The notes under the pieces are model-generated. The model was given only the letters and a program-made list of their open reading frames with translations, searched no databases and was not told where the DNA came from. A stretch of DNA of 64,000 nt. Source: Weissella sagaensis (GTDB taxonomy: Bacteria; Bacillota; Bacilli; Lactobacillales; Lactobacillaceae). Positions within the stretch are counted from its first letter, which is position 1; the number at the start of each line of letters is the position of its first letter. Shown here one piece after another: positions 54,955-63,420 of the stretch. The stretch is taken from contig NZ_BJDT01000004.1 of assembly GCF_005405285.1 (NCBI RefSeq), positions 1 through 64,000 on the forward strand. The letters are read 5' to 3'. The translations under genes were made by a program, and so were the position numbers.

Positions 54955-54989
54955 CAAAAAAACACCAATTATGAAAAATTGGTGTTTTT
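54955..54989 (-). terminator. SDR terminator
   Basis: AAAACACCAATT pairs with AATTGGTGTTTT, with T-runs on both strands. Confidence 0.85.
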
Positions 54990-54992
54990 TTA

Positions 54993-55832
54993 TTACTCAT
55001 TAGGTTGTAGTGGCCCATAATAATAAGATGCTGTCGCACCACCATCAATTAGAAAAGTTGCACCACTAATATAGTGTGCTCGTTGACTCATAATCAACTC
55101 GGCAACGTCAGCAACCTCGTCTGCGGTTCCTGGACGTCCAGCTGGCGATTTCGCAAACATATTTTTATAGAACGCACCTCGTTTGCCATTAAATTCATCA
55201 CGTGCTAAAGGTGTCACAATAATACCTGGCGCAATAGCATTTACACGGGCTTGACGTTCACCCCATTTAACAGCTTCATACATTGTTCTTTTTTCATTGC
55301 ATCGTTTGGCCAATTGATAAGCATGCAACGAATCTTTAATATTATTAACCTGCAAGAAGTCTAAATCTAATAGTTTCTCAGTTGGCGCCATTGCTAATTG
55401 CCGGTCCTGGTGTGGCGTTAATGCTGGCATCCTATAGCCAGATTGACTTGAAATAACAACACCAACACCACCAGGTGCAATAACTTGACGAACTTCTTCT
55501 AATAAGACGGCCGTACCATACAAATCCACTGCTAAAATTTTTTCAATTGATGCCTGTGACGGCGAAACGCCTGCCCCATTAACCAGCATTTTAATTTGCC
55601 CAAATTTTTGCGCAAATGCAATCATAGCTTTAATTGACTGACGAGATGATAAATCCATCTGAAACGTTGCCACATCATAACCAGCATCTTGAAGAACGCC
55701 ACTAATCAATTCTAAGTTTTCGGTACTACGATCACCTAAAATAATTTTTTGACCATAACCTAGTCTACGCGTTATTGCTAATGATAATTGGCCAGCACCA
55801 ACGACCAACATAACATCTTTTTGCTGCATCAT
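54993..55832 (-). CDS. SDR family oxidoreductase
   Basis: 279 aa with the Rossmann start LVVGAGQLSLAITRRLG (G-x-G-x(4) variant), NGAGVSP, a reduced Ser-Tyr-Lys region (SSQSGYRM...) and the C-terminal YISGATFLIDGG of classical SDRs. The catalytic tyrosine/lysine pair is hard to place (YEAVKWG is a candidate), so substrate and activity are unclear. It is controlled by the MerR-type promoter at 55877-55907. Confidence 0.85.
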   Translation of the reverse strand: MMQQKDVMLVVGAGQLSLAITRRLGYGQKIILGDRSTENLELISGVLQDAGYDVATFQMDLSSRQSIKAMIAFAQKFGQIKMLVNGAGVSPSQASIEKILAVDLYGTAVLLEEVRQVIAPGGVGVVISSQSGYRMPALTPHQDRQLAMAPTEKLLDLDFLQVNNIKDSLHAYQLAKRCNEKRTMYEAVKWGERQARVNAIAPGIIVTPLARDEFNGKRGAFYKNMFAKSPAGRPGTADEVADVAELIMSQRAHYISGATFLIDGGATASYYYGPLQPNE

Positions 55833-55876
55833 TTTTTCCTCGCTGTACTATTATTTACCTCATTGGTAATGAAATT

Positions 55877-55907
55877 ACTATACTACTTGAAGTAAACTTC
55901 AAGTCAA
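55877..55907 (-). promoter_or_regulatory. MerR-type promoter of the SDR gene
   Basis: TTGACT (55902-55907), 19-bp spacer, TATAGT (55877-55882) on the minus strand. The dyad ACTTGAAGTAAACTTCAAGT (55885-55904) fills the spacer. Confidence 0.85.
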
Positions 55908-55913
55908 ATTAAT

Positions 55914-55944
55914 TTGCACTAAAGTTTACTCTAAGGTGTATAGT
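55914..55944 (+). promoter_or_regulatory. MerR-type promoter of the NmrA-like gene
   Basis: TTGCAC (55914-55919), 19-bp spacer, TATAGT (55939-55944), with an imperfect dyad centred in the spacer (CACTAAAGT and ACTCTAAGGTG). Confidence 0.8.
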
Positions 55945-55993
55945 AAAACACATTATTATATAACGGCATCATTAAAAAGAAAGGGCTAATTTT

Positions 55994-56599
55994 ATGAAAA
56001 ATATTTTGATTATCGGTGCTACCGGAACAATTGGTCAGGCTACACGTCATCTACTGTTAACAAAAACAAATTATCATCTCACTTTGTTTGCCAGAACTGC
56101 AAATCAACTAATAATTAATCATGACAGAGAAACTAGTATTAGTGGTGACCTCAATCATAAAAAAGAATTACTGAAGGCGATGCAAAAACAAGATATCGTT
56201 TTAGTTGCATTAAGTGGTGATTTACCAAAATATGTTCAAAATATCATAAATATTATGCAAGAAATGAAAGTTTCACGCATTATTTTCATTGCGTCAATGG
56301 GAATTTATAATGAAATCCCTGACAATATTGGTGCCAGTGGCAATCTTAAGCAAAATCCATATTTAAAAAAGTATCGTCAAGCTGCTGATTTAATTGAAAG
56401 CTCATCATTAGACTATACAATTATTCGGCCTGGTTGGTTTGACCAAGGTACAGAAACATATGAAATTACAACTAAGGGTGAAGCTTTTGGTGGTCATGAT
56501 ATCGCTATTAATAGTATTGCAGATTTTATCGTAAAATTGATAATCCATGATGCATTTGGTATCAAGCAAAACTATGGCATTAATCGGCCTAATTTCTAA
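55994..56599 (+). CDS. NAD(P)-binding NmrA-like protein
   Basis: 201 aa with GATGTIGQATRHLL at residue 8, a SGD...AL stretch and IIFIASMGIYNE, typical of atypical SDR/NmrA proteins that sense or reduce NAD(P)-linked substrates. Divergent from the SDR gene and behind its own MerR-type promoter. Confidence 0.85.
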   Translation: MKNILIIGATGTIGQATRHLLLTKTNYHLTLFARTANQLIINHDRETSISGDLNHKKELLKAMQKQDIVLVALSGDLPKYVQNIINIMQEMKVSRIIFIASMGIYNEIPDNIGASGNLKQNPYLKKYRQAADLIESSSLDYTIIRPGWFDQGTETYEITTKGEAFGGHDIAINSIADFIVKLIIHDAFGIKQNYGINRPNF

Positions 56600-56601
56600 G
56601 C

Positions 56602-56653
56602 AATAATAAACGGGATTTACCAAGTAGGTACTTAGTAAATCCCGTTTATTATT
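56602..56653. terminator. bidirectional terminator
   Basis: An 18-bp stem (AATAATAAACGGGATTTA with its complement) between convergent genes. Confidence 0.9.
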
Positions 56654-57698
56654 ATGCTGTTATTTTAATTAACGATTTAATTGCCCGACGTTCATCCATC
56701 GCTTCGTATGCTGCCTGTATTTGATCAAGATGAAATGCTTCTGTAAACACCTGTCCTGGATGAATATCACCGTTTAAAACAGCTGTTAGCAAACCATGCT
56801 TTTCATCATGTGTCGTAACTGCTGCAATACCACCACGAAGACCGATATTAGACCAGAAAAGCTTATTAGCTGATGGCTCATTTTGTGGTACACCCACACG
56901 ACCGATAATAGCACCAGCACGTGAAATTTGCTGAGCTTCTTGTATAGAGCTCTCGTTACCAACACATTCAAGAACTGCATCAACGCCTGCCTGATTCGTT
57001 ATAGTTAACATATCTAACACAGCTTGCTTATCTCGTGTTGACACAATATCAGTTGCACCAAATGCTACTGCCAACTCAGCACGTTCTTGGTGGTGACTTA
57101 AAATAATAATTTGCTTTGCTCCCATTAACTTTGCGGCAATCACTGCACACAATCCCACAGCACCATCACCAATAATAGCAACAGCATCCCCGGGTTTAAC
57201 CTCGGCCGTATATGCAGCATGATACCCTGTTGCCATCACATCAGATAACGTTAATAAATCATTCAACTGTGATTCTGAATAATCTTGTGGTTTTCCGGGA
57301 ATTTTTACCAATCCCCAATTTGCATTACTATAACGCAAATATTCTGCTTGATAACCATTTTCTGAATCTTCACTAGCATGATTATTTTCACAATTACCAT
57401 CAAATCCAGCTAAACATGCTGCACATTTACCACATCCATGCGTAAATGGCACGACAACAAAATCACCAGTTTTAACCTTGGTCACTTGTGAGCCAACGGT
57501 CTCAACCACACCAATCGCCTCATGACCAACTCGCGTATTTGAGTCACGCTGGTTTATGCCACGATACCACCACATATCAGAACCACAAACACAAGCACGT
57601 ACAATCTTAATGACAGCATCTGTTGCTTGCTTTATTTCTGGTTTAGCGACCTCTTTTAATATTATTTTCCCTGGCGCAATAAAATATGCTGCTTTCAT
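56652..57698 (-). CDS. zinc-dependent alcohol dehydrogenase
   Basis: 348-aa medium-chain dehydrogenase. Catalytic zinc ligands are in VCGSDMWWY and VGHEAIGVVE, structural zinc cysteines in GCGKCAACLAGFDGNC (about residues 91-106), and the NAD(P) fold in IGDGAVGLCAVIAAKLMGA. Likely reduces aldehydes or related carbonyls, consistent with the neighbouring reductases. Its promoter carries a MerR dyad. Confidence 0.9.
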   Translation of the reverse strand: MKAAYFIAPGKIILKEVAKPEIKQATDAVIKIVRACVCGSDMWWYRGINQRDSNTRVGHEAIGVVETVGSQVTKVKTGDFVVVPFTHGCGKCAACLAGFDGNCENNHASEDSENGYQAEYLRYSNANWGLVKIPGKPQDYSESQLNDLLTLSDVMATGYHAAYTAEVKPGDAVAIIGDGAVGLCAVIAAKLMGAKQIIILSHHQERAELAVAFGATDIVSTRDKQAVLDMLTITNQAGVDAVLECVGNESSIQEAQQISRAGAIIGRVGVPQNEPSANKLFWSNIGLRGGIAAVTTHDEKHGLLTAVLNGDIHPGQVFTEAFHLDQIQAAYEAMDERRAIKSLIKITA

Positions 57699-57751
57699 TT
57701 TAATCCCCTCTACTTAAATATATTTTTAATAATTAATTTTTATCAGTCTTT

Positions 57752-57782
57752 AGTATAAAACTTGAAGTATACTCAAAGTCAA
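57752..57782 (-). promoter_or_regulatory. MerR-type promoter of the alcohol dehydrogenase
   Basis: TTGACT (57777-57782), 19-bp spacer, TATACT (57752-57757) on the minus strand, with dyad ACTTTGAGTATACTTCAAGT. Confidence 0.85.
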
Positions 57783-57805
57783 ACAAAAATAATTGCAATA
57801 GCGAT

Positions 57806-57836
57806 TTGCCTTGGAGCACACTCTAAGGTATAAAAT
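57806..57836 (+). promoter_or_regulatory. MerR-type promoter of merR gene 1
   Basis: TTGCCT (57806-57811), 19-bp spacer, TAAAAT (57831-57836); the spacer holds CTTGGAG/CTCTAAGG symmetry. Suggests autoregulation. Confidence 0.8.
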
Positions 57837-57871
57837 AAATAAAAAGTTACCAGGTCTAGGAGGCTATTAAA

Positions 57872-58270
57872 TTGAACATTAAACAAGCGAGTGAAATCAG
57901 TGGTATTTCTGCAGATACAATTCGATACTATGAACGAATTGGTATTATCCCAGCTATTAAGCGCAGCACAAGTGGTATTCGTAACTTCGATGACGAAGAT
58001 TTAAAATGGTTACAATTCAGTCGCCAAATGCGGACTGCTGGGGTCTCAATTGAAGCATTAATTGAATATATTCAATTATTTCAAATGGGTGACCAAACAA
58101 TTGATGCACGTGTCCATTTATTGAATGAACAAAAAATGCAGTTAGACGAAAAAATTAAATCATTAGTTAACGCAACAGATCGTTTGGCTTATAAAATAGA
58201 TAACTACCAAACTCATATGATACAAACAGAAAAAAATTTGCGCCCTTTTAATAATAAAACCTTTCAATAG
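57872..58270 (+). CDS. MerR family regulator 1
   Basis: 132 aa: MerR winged helix (IKQASEISGISADTIRYYERIG), a dimerisation coiled coil (about 80-120) and no extra sensor domain. No cysteine is present, unlike AdhR/NmlR relatives that react through one. The start is TTG with TAGGAGGC upstream. Divergent from the alcohol dehydrogenase gene. Confidence 0.9.
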   Translation: MNIKQASEISGISADTIRYYERIGIIPAIKRSTSGIRNFDDEDLKWLQFSRQMRTAGVSIEALIEYIQLFQMGDQTIDARVHLLNEQKMQLDEKIKSLVNATDRLAYKIDNYQTHMIQTEKNLRPFNNKTFQ

Positions 58271-58305
58271 ATTACTAGTTTTATTACGCAAAATAACAAT
58301 AATCA

Positions 58306-58350
58306 AAAAGATGGTTCTAAAAACTTTAAACGTTTTTAGAACCATCTTTC
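58306..58350. terminator. bidirectional terminator
   Basis: AAAGATGGTTCTAAAAAC pairs with GTTTTTAGAACCATCTTT between convergent genes. Confidence 0.9.
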
Positions 58351-58368
58351 ACTACAGATCATACAATA

Positions 58369-59238
58369 TTATTTATCAGTTTTTTCATAAACTGGGAACG
58401 AATCCGATGCCCCATAATTTTCAATGTGTTTAAATTGCTTTAATGTCACCATATCCTCATCACTAATCGTAAATGATAATTCAGTATTACCAATAATATG
58501 ACTTGGCGTTTCTGACTTTGGTAAAGGTAACATCCCCAATTGCAGACAATATCGTAAGCACAATTGCGCAACATTAACACCATACCTATCCGCCATATTT
58601 TGCAATGATTCATTAGTCAAAATTTCACCATGAGCCACTGGTGAATAGGCTTCAACTAACACGTCGTTATCTTGACAATATTTGATTAAATCAAACGGTG
58701 TATTTGAGACATGCGCTAAAATCTGATTAACAGCTGGTTTAATGCGACCATTTTGCAAAATATTGTCTAAATCAATTTGTTGAAAATTTGACACACCAAT
58801 AGCTTTAATTTTACCAGCATCATATGCCTCTTCCAAAGCACGCCATGCTGCTAAGTTTCCCTTAAAATAATGTTCACCATTTCTAAAATCAGCCCATGGT
58901 TGTGGTGCATGAATAATCATCATATCCACGTAATCTAATCCCATGTCTTTTAATGACTGATCAATTGCCGAAACAGCTTCATCATATGACCTAATTTCAG
59001 CTGCTAATTTCGTTGTTACAAAGACATCTGCGCGTGATACTGAAGATTCTCGTAGTGCCTGTCCAACCCCTTTTTCATTACCATAGGCTTGTGCTGTATC
59101 AATATGGCGATAACCGGCATCCAATGCCACTTTTACAGGATTAATGACGTTATCATTTTCAATTAACCACGTTCCAAAGCCTAACTTAGGAAGTTTAACA
59201 CCATTTGATAATGTAAATGTCTCATTTAAAACTGTCAT
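58369..59238 (-). CDS. aldo/keto reductase
   Basis: 289-aa TIM-barrel reductase with LGFGTW, DTAQAYGNEKGVGQAL (catalytic Asp and Tyr, about residues 47-52), VTTKL (Lys), IHAPQPW (His) and the cofactor loop PLPKSETP. It reduces aldehydes or ketones with NADPH. Last gene of the CMD-cupin-RibD-AKR operon. Confidence 0.92.
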   Translation of the reverse strand: MTVLNETFTLSNGVKLPKLGFGTWLIENDNVINPVKVALDAGYRHIDTAQAYGNEKGVGQALRESSVSRADVFVTTKLAAEIRSYDEAVSAIDQSLKDMGLDYVDMMIIHAPQPWADFRNGEHYFKGNLAAWRALEEAYDAGKIKAIGVSNFQQIDLDNILQNGRIKPAVNQILAHVSNTPFDLIKYCQDNDVLVEAYSPVAHGEILTNESLQNMADRYGVNVAQLCLRYCLQLGMLPLPKSETPSHIIGNTELSFTISDEDMVTLKQFKHIENYGASDSFPVYEKTDK

Positions 59239-59264
59239 ATAATACCCCTTTTTTAACTTTTATT

Positions 59265-59945
59265 TTATTTTTTAAAAATCAAATGTACACCGCCATCTGA
59301 CAACTTCTTAGCTTGATCAAAAGCAAACGTATCATCAACATATTGACCTACTGCTTCAAAACTAGCTTTTTTATTTTCGTCACCATTAACATGAGGCGCG
59401 ATTACTAATGAAATTTGATCCACAACATGCGCTTTCAAAAACGCACCATTAATCATGGCACCACCACAAACAGCCAAAGTTTCAATATTGAAATGGGCAT
59501 ATAATTTTTCCAACACTGTTTCAAAATCAAACTCTGTTTCACCACCAATAATATATGGAATATTCATTGATTGTAAAAAGGCTAGATAGGCTTGACTCGC
59601 TTGTTTTGTAACAACTTCAATAGCATGCATTTGATGACCATTATAGTCAAAAAAGTTTTGCGTCCAACCACACTTTCCCTGACGATCAAACGATACAGAC
59701 CATGTATCAGATTCTATTTCTGGTAACCAATCCTCATATGGAATTTGTGCATCTTCAAAATCACTCAAATCAAGCGTTGCTGGTGCTGCATACATTTGAA
59801 TCGTTTCACGACCATTGGCATCAGCATTGCTCATTTTAAATAATTCATCTGAATAATAAGCACTTGAAGCACTGCTACTATGTGGTCCATCAATTTTACC
59901 ATCAATTGAAACATACATATGGATAACGACTTTACTACGCGTCAT
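59265..59945 (-). CDS. RibD C-terminal/DHFR-like reductase
   Basis: 226 aa with VHIHMYVSIDGKIDG-type start (IHMYVSIDGKI) and ETLAVCGGAMINGAFL, the layout of the RibD_C/dihydrofolate-reductase fold. Stand-alone members are NADPH reductases of unclear substrate rather than riboflavin enzymes. Operon partner of cupin and AKR. Confidence 0.82.
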   Translation of the reverse strand: MTRSKVVIHMYVSIDGKIDGPHSSSASSAYYSDELFKMSNADANGRETIQMYAAPATLDLSDFEDAQIPYEDWLPEIESDTWSVSFDRQGKCGWTQNFFDYNGHQMHAIEVVTKQASQAYLAFLQSMNIPYIIGGETEFDFETVLEKLYAHFNIETLAVCGGAMINGAFLKAHVVDQISLVIAPHVNGDENKKASFEAVGQYVDDTFAFDQAKKLSDGGVHLIFKK

Positions 59946-59964
59946 AACGACTCCCTCTTTATAC

Positions 59965-60375
59965 TTAAGTTAATTGATTATAGGCATCATCTTCAACTGG
60001 TTCTAACCATTCTGACTCACCAGTCGTTATCGCTAAATGACTAAACCAACTATCTTTCGTTGCACCATGCCAATGCTTAACACCATCATGGGCAATCACA
60101 ACATCACCTGGATTTAATAGTTGCGCTGACTTACCTGCCTCTTGATACCAGCCTTGTCCACCGGTAACTAACAGGATCTGGCTACCATTATGATGAATAT
60201 GCCAATTATTACGACAACCTGGCTCAAAAGTCACATTGCCCACAGGTACACTCACATCATCACCAGGTGTCACTAATGTGTTGTTATAACTTTGACCAAT
60301 AAAATATTGTGCAAAGGCATCATTAGTTGGTCCGGTTGGAAAAACGCCTGGTTGTTCAACTTTTTGATTTGTCAT
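59965..60375 (-). CDS. cupin domain protein
   Basis: 136 aa. The cupin metal motif is visible as WHIHHNGSQILLV...GxxxxW (His at about 60, 62) and PGDVVIAHDGVKHWHGA. Such small cupins commonly sit with CMD proteins and reductases in carbonyl/quinone stress clusters; the substrate is unknown. Confidence 0.88.
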   Translation of the reverse strand: MTNQKVEQPGVFPTGPTNDAFAQYFIGQSYNNTLVTPGDDVSVPVGNVTFEPGCRNNWHIHHNGSQILLVTGGQGWYQEAGKSAQLLNPGDVVIAHDGVKHWHGATKDSWFSHLAITTGESEWLEPVEDDAYNQLT

Positions 60376-60407
60376 ATTAACTTCTCCTTAGATTAAAATA
60401 ATGTTAT

Positions 60408-60725
60408 TTATTGCCAAATTTCTTTTGCACGATTAAAAGCTGACCATGCTTTTGGCCAACCAACATAAAATGCCAAATGTGTAATTTCAGCAACAATTTC
60501 TTTTTGCGTAATGCCATTAGCTTTACCAATTTGTAAGTGTGTTGCCAATTGCTCAGTATTCCCCATTGCAATTAGTGCCGCAATTGTTATCAATGAGCGA
60601 TCATGCGCACTTAATTCATCCTCTTTATCCCAAACTTCACCAAATAAAACATCATCATTTAAATGAGCAAACTGTGGTGCAAATTCACCCAACTGTTCTT
60701 GTCCTGCTGTTTGTTTCTTAGCCAT
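60408..60725 (-). CDS. carboxymuconolactone decarboxylase family protein
   Basis: 105-aa all-helical AhpD-like protein with LITIAALIAMG and EIVAEITHLAFYVGWPKAW. The peroxidatic CxxC of AhpD is absent, so it is not a classical alkylhydroperoxidase. First gene of the four-gene operon, behind a MerR-type promoter. Confidence 0.9.
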   Translation of the reverse strand: MAKKQTAGQEQLGEFAPQFAHLNDDVLFGEVWDKEDELSAHDRSLITIAALIAMGNTEQLATHLQIGKANGITQKEIVAEITHLAFYVGWPKAWSAFNRAKEIWQ

Positions 60726-60763
60726 AATGGCACCTCCCTAATTAATAGCTATCCAACAAACTC

Positions 60764-60794
60764 ATTTTAAGACTTAAAGTACACTTTAAGTCAA
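60764..60794 (-). promoter_or_regulatory. MerR-type promoter of the CMD-cupin-RibD-AKR operon
   Basis: TTGACT (60789-60794), 19-bp spacer, TAAAAT (60764-60769) on the minus strand; near-perfect dyad ACTTAAAGTACACTTTAAGT. Confidence 0.88.
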
Positions 60795-60829
60795 ATATTT
60801 TACTAGATATTATTAAATTTGTTTTGTTG

Positions 60830-60858
60830 TATAATATATACTTAAAGTTAACTAAAAG
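60830..60858 (+). promoter_or_regulatory. promoter and half-operator of merR gene 2
   Basis: TATAAT (60830-60835) without a good -35, followed by ACTTAAAGTTAACTAAAAG (60840-60858), an imperfect copy of the same dyad placed downstream of the -10, which would give repression rather than activation. Confidence 0.6.
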
Positions 60859-60870
60859 GAGATTTTAACC

Positions 60871-61305
60871 ATGTCACTTACCAAAAACACGTATAATATT
60901 GGTGAATTTAGTCAATTAACCGGTATTCCAACATCAACTTTACGTTATTATGAAACTGAAAATTTAATAAAACCCCAACGCTCAGCTAATGGTCATCGCT
61001 ACTATACTCGTGATGATTTTGATTGGTTACGTTTTTTAAACCATTTAAAAGGCGCTGGTATGAGCATTGCCGACTTAAAACAATATATTATGCTACGCGA
61101 ACAAGGTGATAAAACGATTCCGCAACGTTTAGCACTCCTGAAAACAACTAAAAACAACTTTTTGAAAGAATTATCAGAAATCCAACAACACTTACAAATT
61201 TTAAACGATAAAATCAACTGGTATGAAGCCAAAGTTACTGGGATTATTTCTGATAGCGAAAAATTTAAAACTTATCTAGAACACTTAGGGCATGAAAATT
61301 ATTAA
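60871..61305 (+). CDS. MerR family regulator 2
   Basis: 144 aa: NIGEFSQLTGIPTSTLRYYE winged helix, then a dimer coiled coil (about 88-125). No cysteine. AAAGGAGA precedes the ATG. Divergent from the CMD operon, which it probably controls. Confidence 0.9.
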   Translation: MSLTKNTYNIGEFSQLTGIPTSTLRYYETENLIKPQRSANGHRYYTRDDFDWLRFLNHLKGAGMSIADLKQYIMLREQGDKTIPQRLALLKTTKNNFLKELSEIQQHLQILNDKINWYEAKVTGIISDSEKFKTYLEHLGHENY

Positions 61306-61350
61306 CCACAAAAAATTTATGATAATGATAAAATTTTCATTTCAATAAAA

Positions 61351-61387
61351 GCAAGTACTTGCATGCATTAAAAATCAATCGTATAAT
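61351..61387 (+). promoter_or_regulatory. promoter and candidate TetR operator of the YhgE-like operon
   Basis: TTGCAT (61359-61364), 17-bp spacer, TATAAT (61382-61387). The palindrome GCAAGTACTTGC (61351-61362) overlaps the -35. Confidence 0.75.
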
Positions 61388-61422
61388 AACGGCGTAATCA
61401 AAAATATACGGAGGTTTCGGTA

Positions 61423-62742
61423 ATGAAATTTAAACAATTTATTTTAAGTAAAGGACCTATTCTAGCCCTACTAGTCGGTCTACTCTATGGGGTTATTGTT
61501 TTCTTCATCTATTATTCAGGCTATAGTGCCGTCCCTAATAATGTCGATAAATTACCAATTACACTGGTTAATCAGGATCAAAAAAGTAACAAACTCGCTA
61601 AACAAATTAAAAAGGCTTTACCTTATAAACATGTCAAATCAACACCCAATCTAATAAATGCCAAAAAAGAATTAGACGATCGTGATACTTACTTAATTAT
61701 TAATATTCCGAAAAATTTTACTACCGATATTGCTGCAAATAAGCAACCAAATTTGAATTTTTACATTAATGAGTCAAATCAAACTTCAATTGTCAGTGCC
61801 ATGAAATCAACAGCTACAACTATTGGTAATACTGTCCAACAACAAATTAGTATGCAAAAAGGAACTCTATTAATCGCTAAGCCACAATTAGCATCCCTAC
61901 AACAGCAACTTCAGCAGGAGCAAGTTAAGGCCAAAGAAACAATCAGTCAACAAAAACAAGCAATTAGTACTGCTCCATCTACACAACAAGCGGCGTTAAT
62001 ACAAAAACTTGAAGAGCAAACTAATCAAGCCCAAGTTAAAGCACAGCAAACTGCCGCCAAGAAAAAAGATAAAATTATTAGTGATGCACAGTCACAAGCA
62101 CAACCACTAATCAATAACATTAAAATTAATATTGAACGACAAAATAAAGTTGATACTGGTCTAAACAACTCGCTAGCCCCATTTTTTGCTAGTCTATCAA
62201 TTTATCTTGGTTCCCTAATAGGCGCATTACTTCTCTACAACACATATGCTAAATTTGCTCCTCAAATTGGTCGCTTTAAAGCTTTTGCCAATCTTGAAAT
62301 CACGATGGCTCTTGAAGCAATTATTATTGCTGGTATCGTTACATGGGCCATTTCAGCAATGGTCGGCACTGGTAACTTTGGTGAACTTTGGTTATCACAT
62401 TTATTAACTATTTTTGCTGCTTATAATTTCAATTCAATAATGCTACTACTACTTGGTCAAGTTGGAACTGCACTAAATATTTTCCTAACCATGCTACAAG
62501 TTGTTGCTGGTGCTGGTATGATTCCCGTTGTAACAATGAATACCTTCTTTAAAGCCATTCGCAGCTTTGCACCCATGTATTATGGGATTACGAATGATTT
62601 TAATGCCATGTACGGTGGCACCACACCAACGGCAGTATGGTATGGCTTTATATCTTTGATAATTGGAATCATCATCATTAACCTAATCATCGTTGCTTTC
62701 AAGAAACAACAAACAATGTTAAGATTTGATAAATTGGGTTAA
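61423..62742 (+). CDS. YhgE/Pip-like ABC-2 type membrane protein
   Basis: 439 aa: one N-terminal helix (about residues 13-33), a large extracytoplasmic domain with a Gln/Lys-rich coiled coil (about 35-245), then five to six C-terminal helices. This is the layout of YhgE/Pip (phage infection protein) relatives and ABC-2 permease-like exporters. It has no partner ATPase nearby. Regulated with the TetR gene 15 bp downstream. Confidence 0.8.
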   Translation: MKFKQFILSKGPILALLVGLLYGVIVFFIYYSGYSAVPNNVDKLPITLVNQDQKSNKLAKQIKKALPYKHVKSTPNLINAKKELDDRDTYLIINIPKNFTTDIAANKQPNLNFYINESNQTSIVSAMKSTATTIGNTVQQQISMQKGTLLIAKPQLASLQQQLQQEQVKAKETISQQKQAISTAPSTQQAALIQKLEEQTNQAQVKAQQTAAKKKDKIISDAQSQAQPLINNIKINIERQNKVDTGLNNSLAPFFASLSIYLGSLIGALLLYNTYAKFAPQIGRFKAFANLEITMALEAIIIAGIVTWAISAMVGTGNFGELWLSHLLTIFAAYNFNSIMLLLLGQVGTALNIFLTMLQVVAGAGMIPVVTMNTFFKAIRSFAPMYYGITNDFNAMYGGTTPTAVWYGFISLIIGIIIINLIIVAFKKQQTMLRFDKLG

Positions 62743-62757
62743 TGGAGGTTTATACTC

Positions 62758-63339
62758 GTGTCAAAAGATAATCAAATTCAAGAAACAATTTTAAGTGCAT
62801 TTTCAGATTTAATTCGCCAGTATGGATATCGTGGCACAACGACTAAAAAAATTGCCACGATGGCTGATGTCAACGAAAGCACGATTTTTAGACATTTTAA
62901 AAATAAAGCTGGTATTCTAAAAGCACTAGTTCAAAACTATCTAATTGATGTCAAAGAAGCAGCTAATGATTTTGAGTTCCATAATGATATTGAAACAGAT
63001 TTAGTGCAAGTTGCTAATATTTATCAACAATTTATTAAACGACACCAGTCAATTTTTTTACTATCACTGCATGAATCAACAGAATTTCCAGAAATCGAGT
63101 CAGTTGTTAACCAATTACCACAATATTTCCATGATTTATTAATGGTCAAATTTCGTGAAATGGTGCAAGCTGGTGAAATTGATTCTCAAACTGATATTGC
63201 TACTGAAGTAGACAGTTTCGTCACCCTATGTTTCGGTAATGCTGTTGCTTCATTTGTTTATCCCAATTCAGCTTTATTTATTAAAGCTGAACAATTTTCA
63301 GAGAAGAATATCCGTACATTTGCTCAACACTTAAAATAA
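62758..63339 (+). CDS. TetR/AcrR family regulator
   Basis: 193 aa with the N-terminal helix-turn-helix (GTTTKKIATMADVNESTIFRHF, about residues 25-46). GTG start behind GGAGG. Co-transcribed with the YhgE-like gene, whose repressor it probably is. Confidence 0.92.
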   Translation: MSKDNQIQETILSAFSDLIRQYGYRGTTTKKIATMADVNESTIFRHFKNKAGILKALVQNYLIDVKEAANDFEFHNDIETDLVQVANIYQQFIKRHQSIFLLSLHESTEFPEIESVVNQLPQYFHDLLMVKFREMVQAGEIDSQTDIATEVDSFVTLCFGNAVASFVYPNSALFIKAEQFSEKNIRTFAQHLK

Positions 63340-63371
63340 TATATTGAATAAACATTCAACACTTTAATAAA

Positions 63372-63408
63372 AAATAGCCGCTTACCATCTTTCGGTAAGC
63401 GGCTATTT
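63372..63408. terminator. bidirectional terminator
   Basis: AAATAGCCGCTTACC pairs with GGTAAGCGGCTATTT. Confidence 0.93.
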
Positions 63409-63420
63409 ATATTATTATCA

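Noticed and set aside
60408-60725. AhpD alkylhydroperoxidase
   Set aside because: The CxxC redox pair is missing, so only the broader CMD family is supported.
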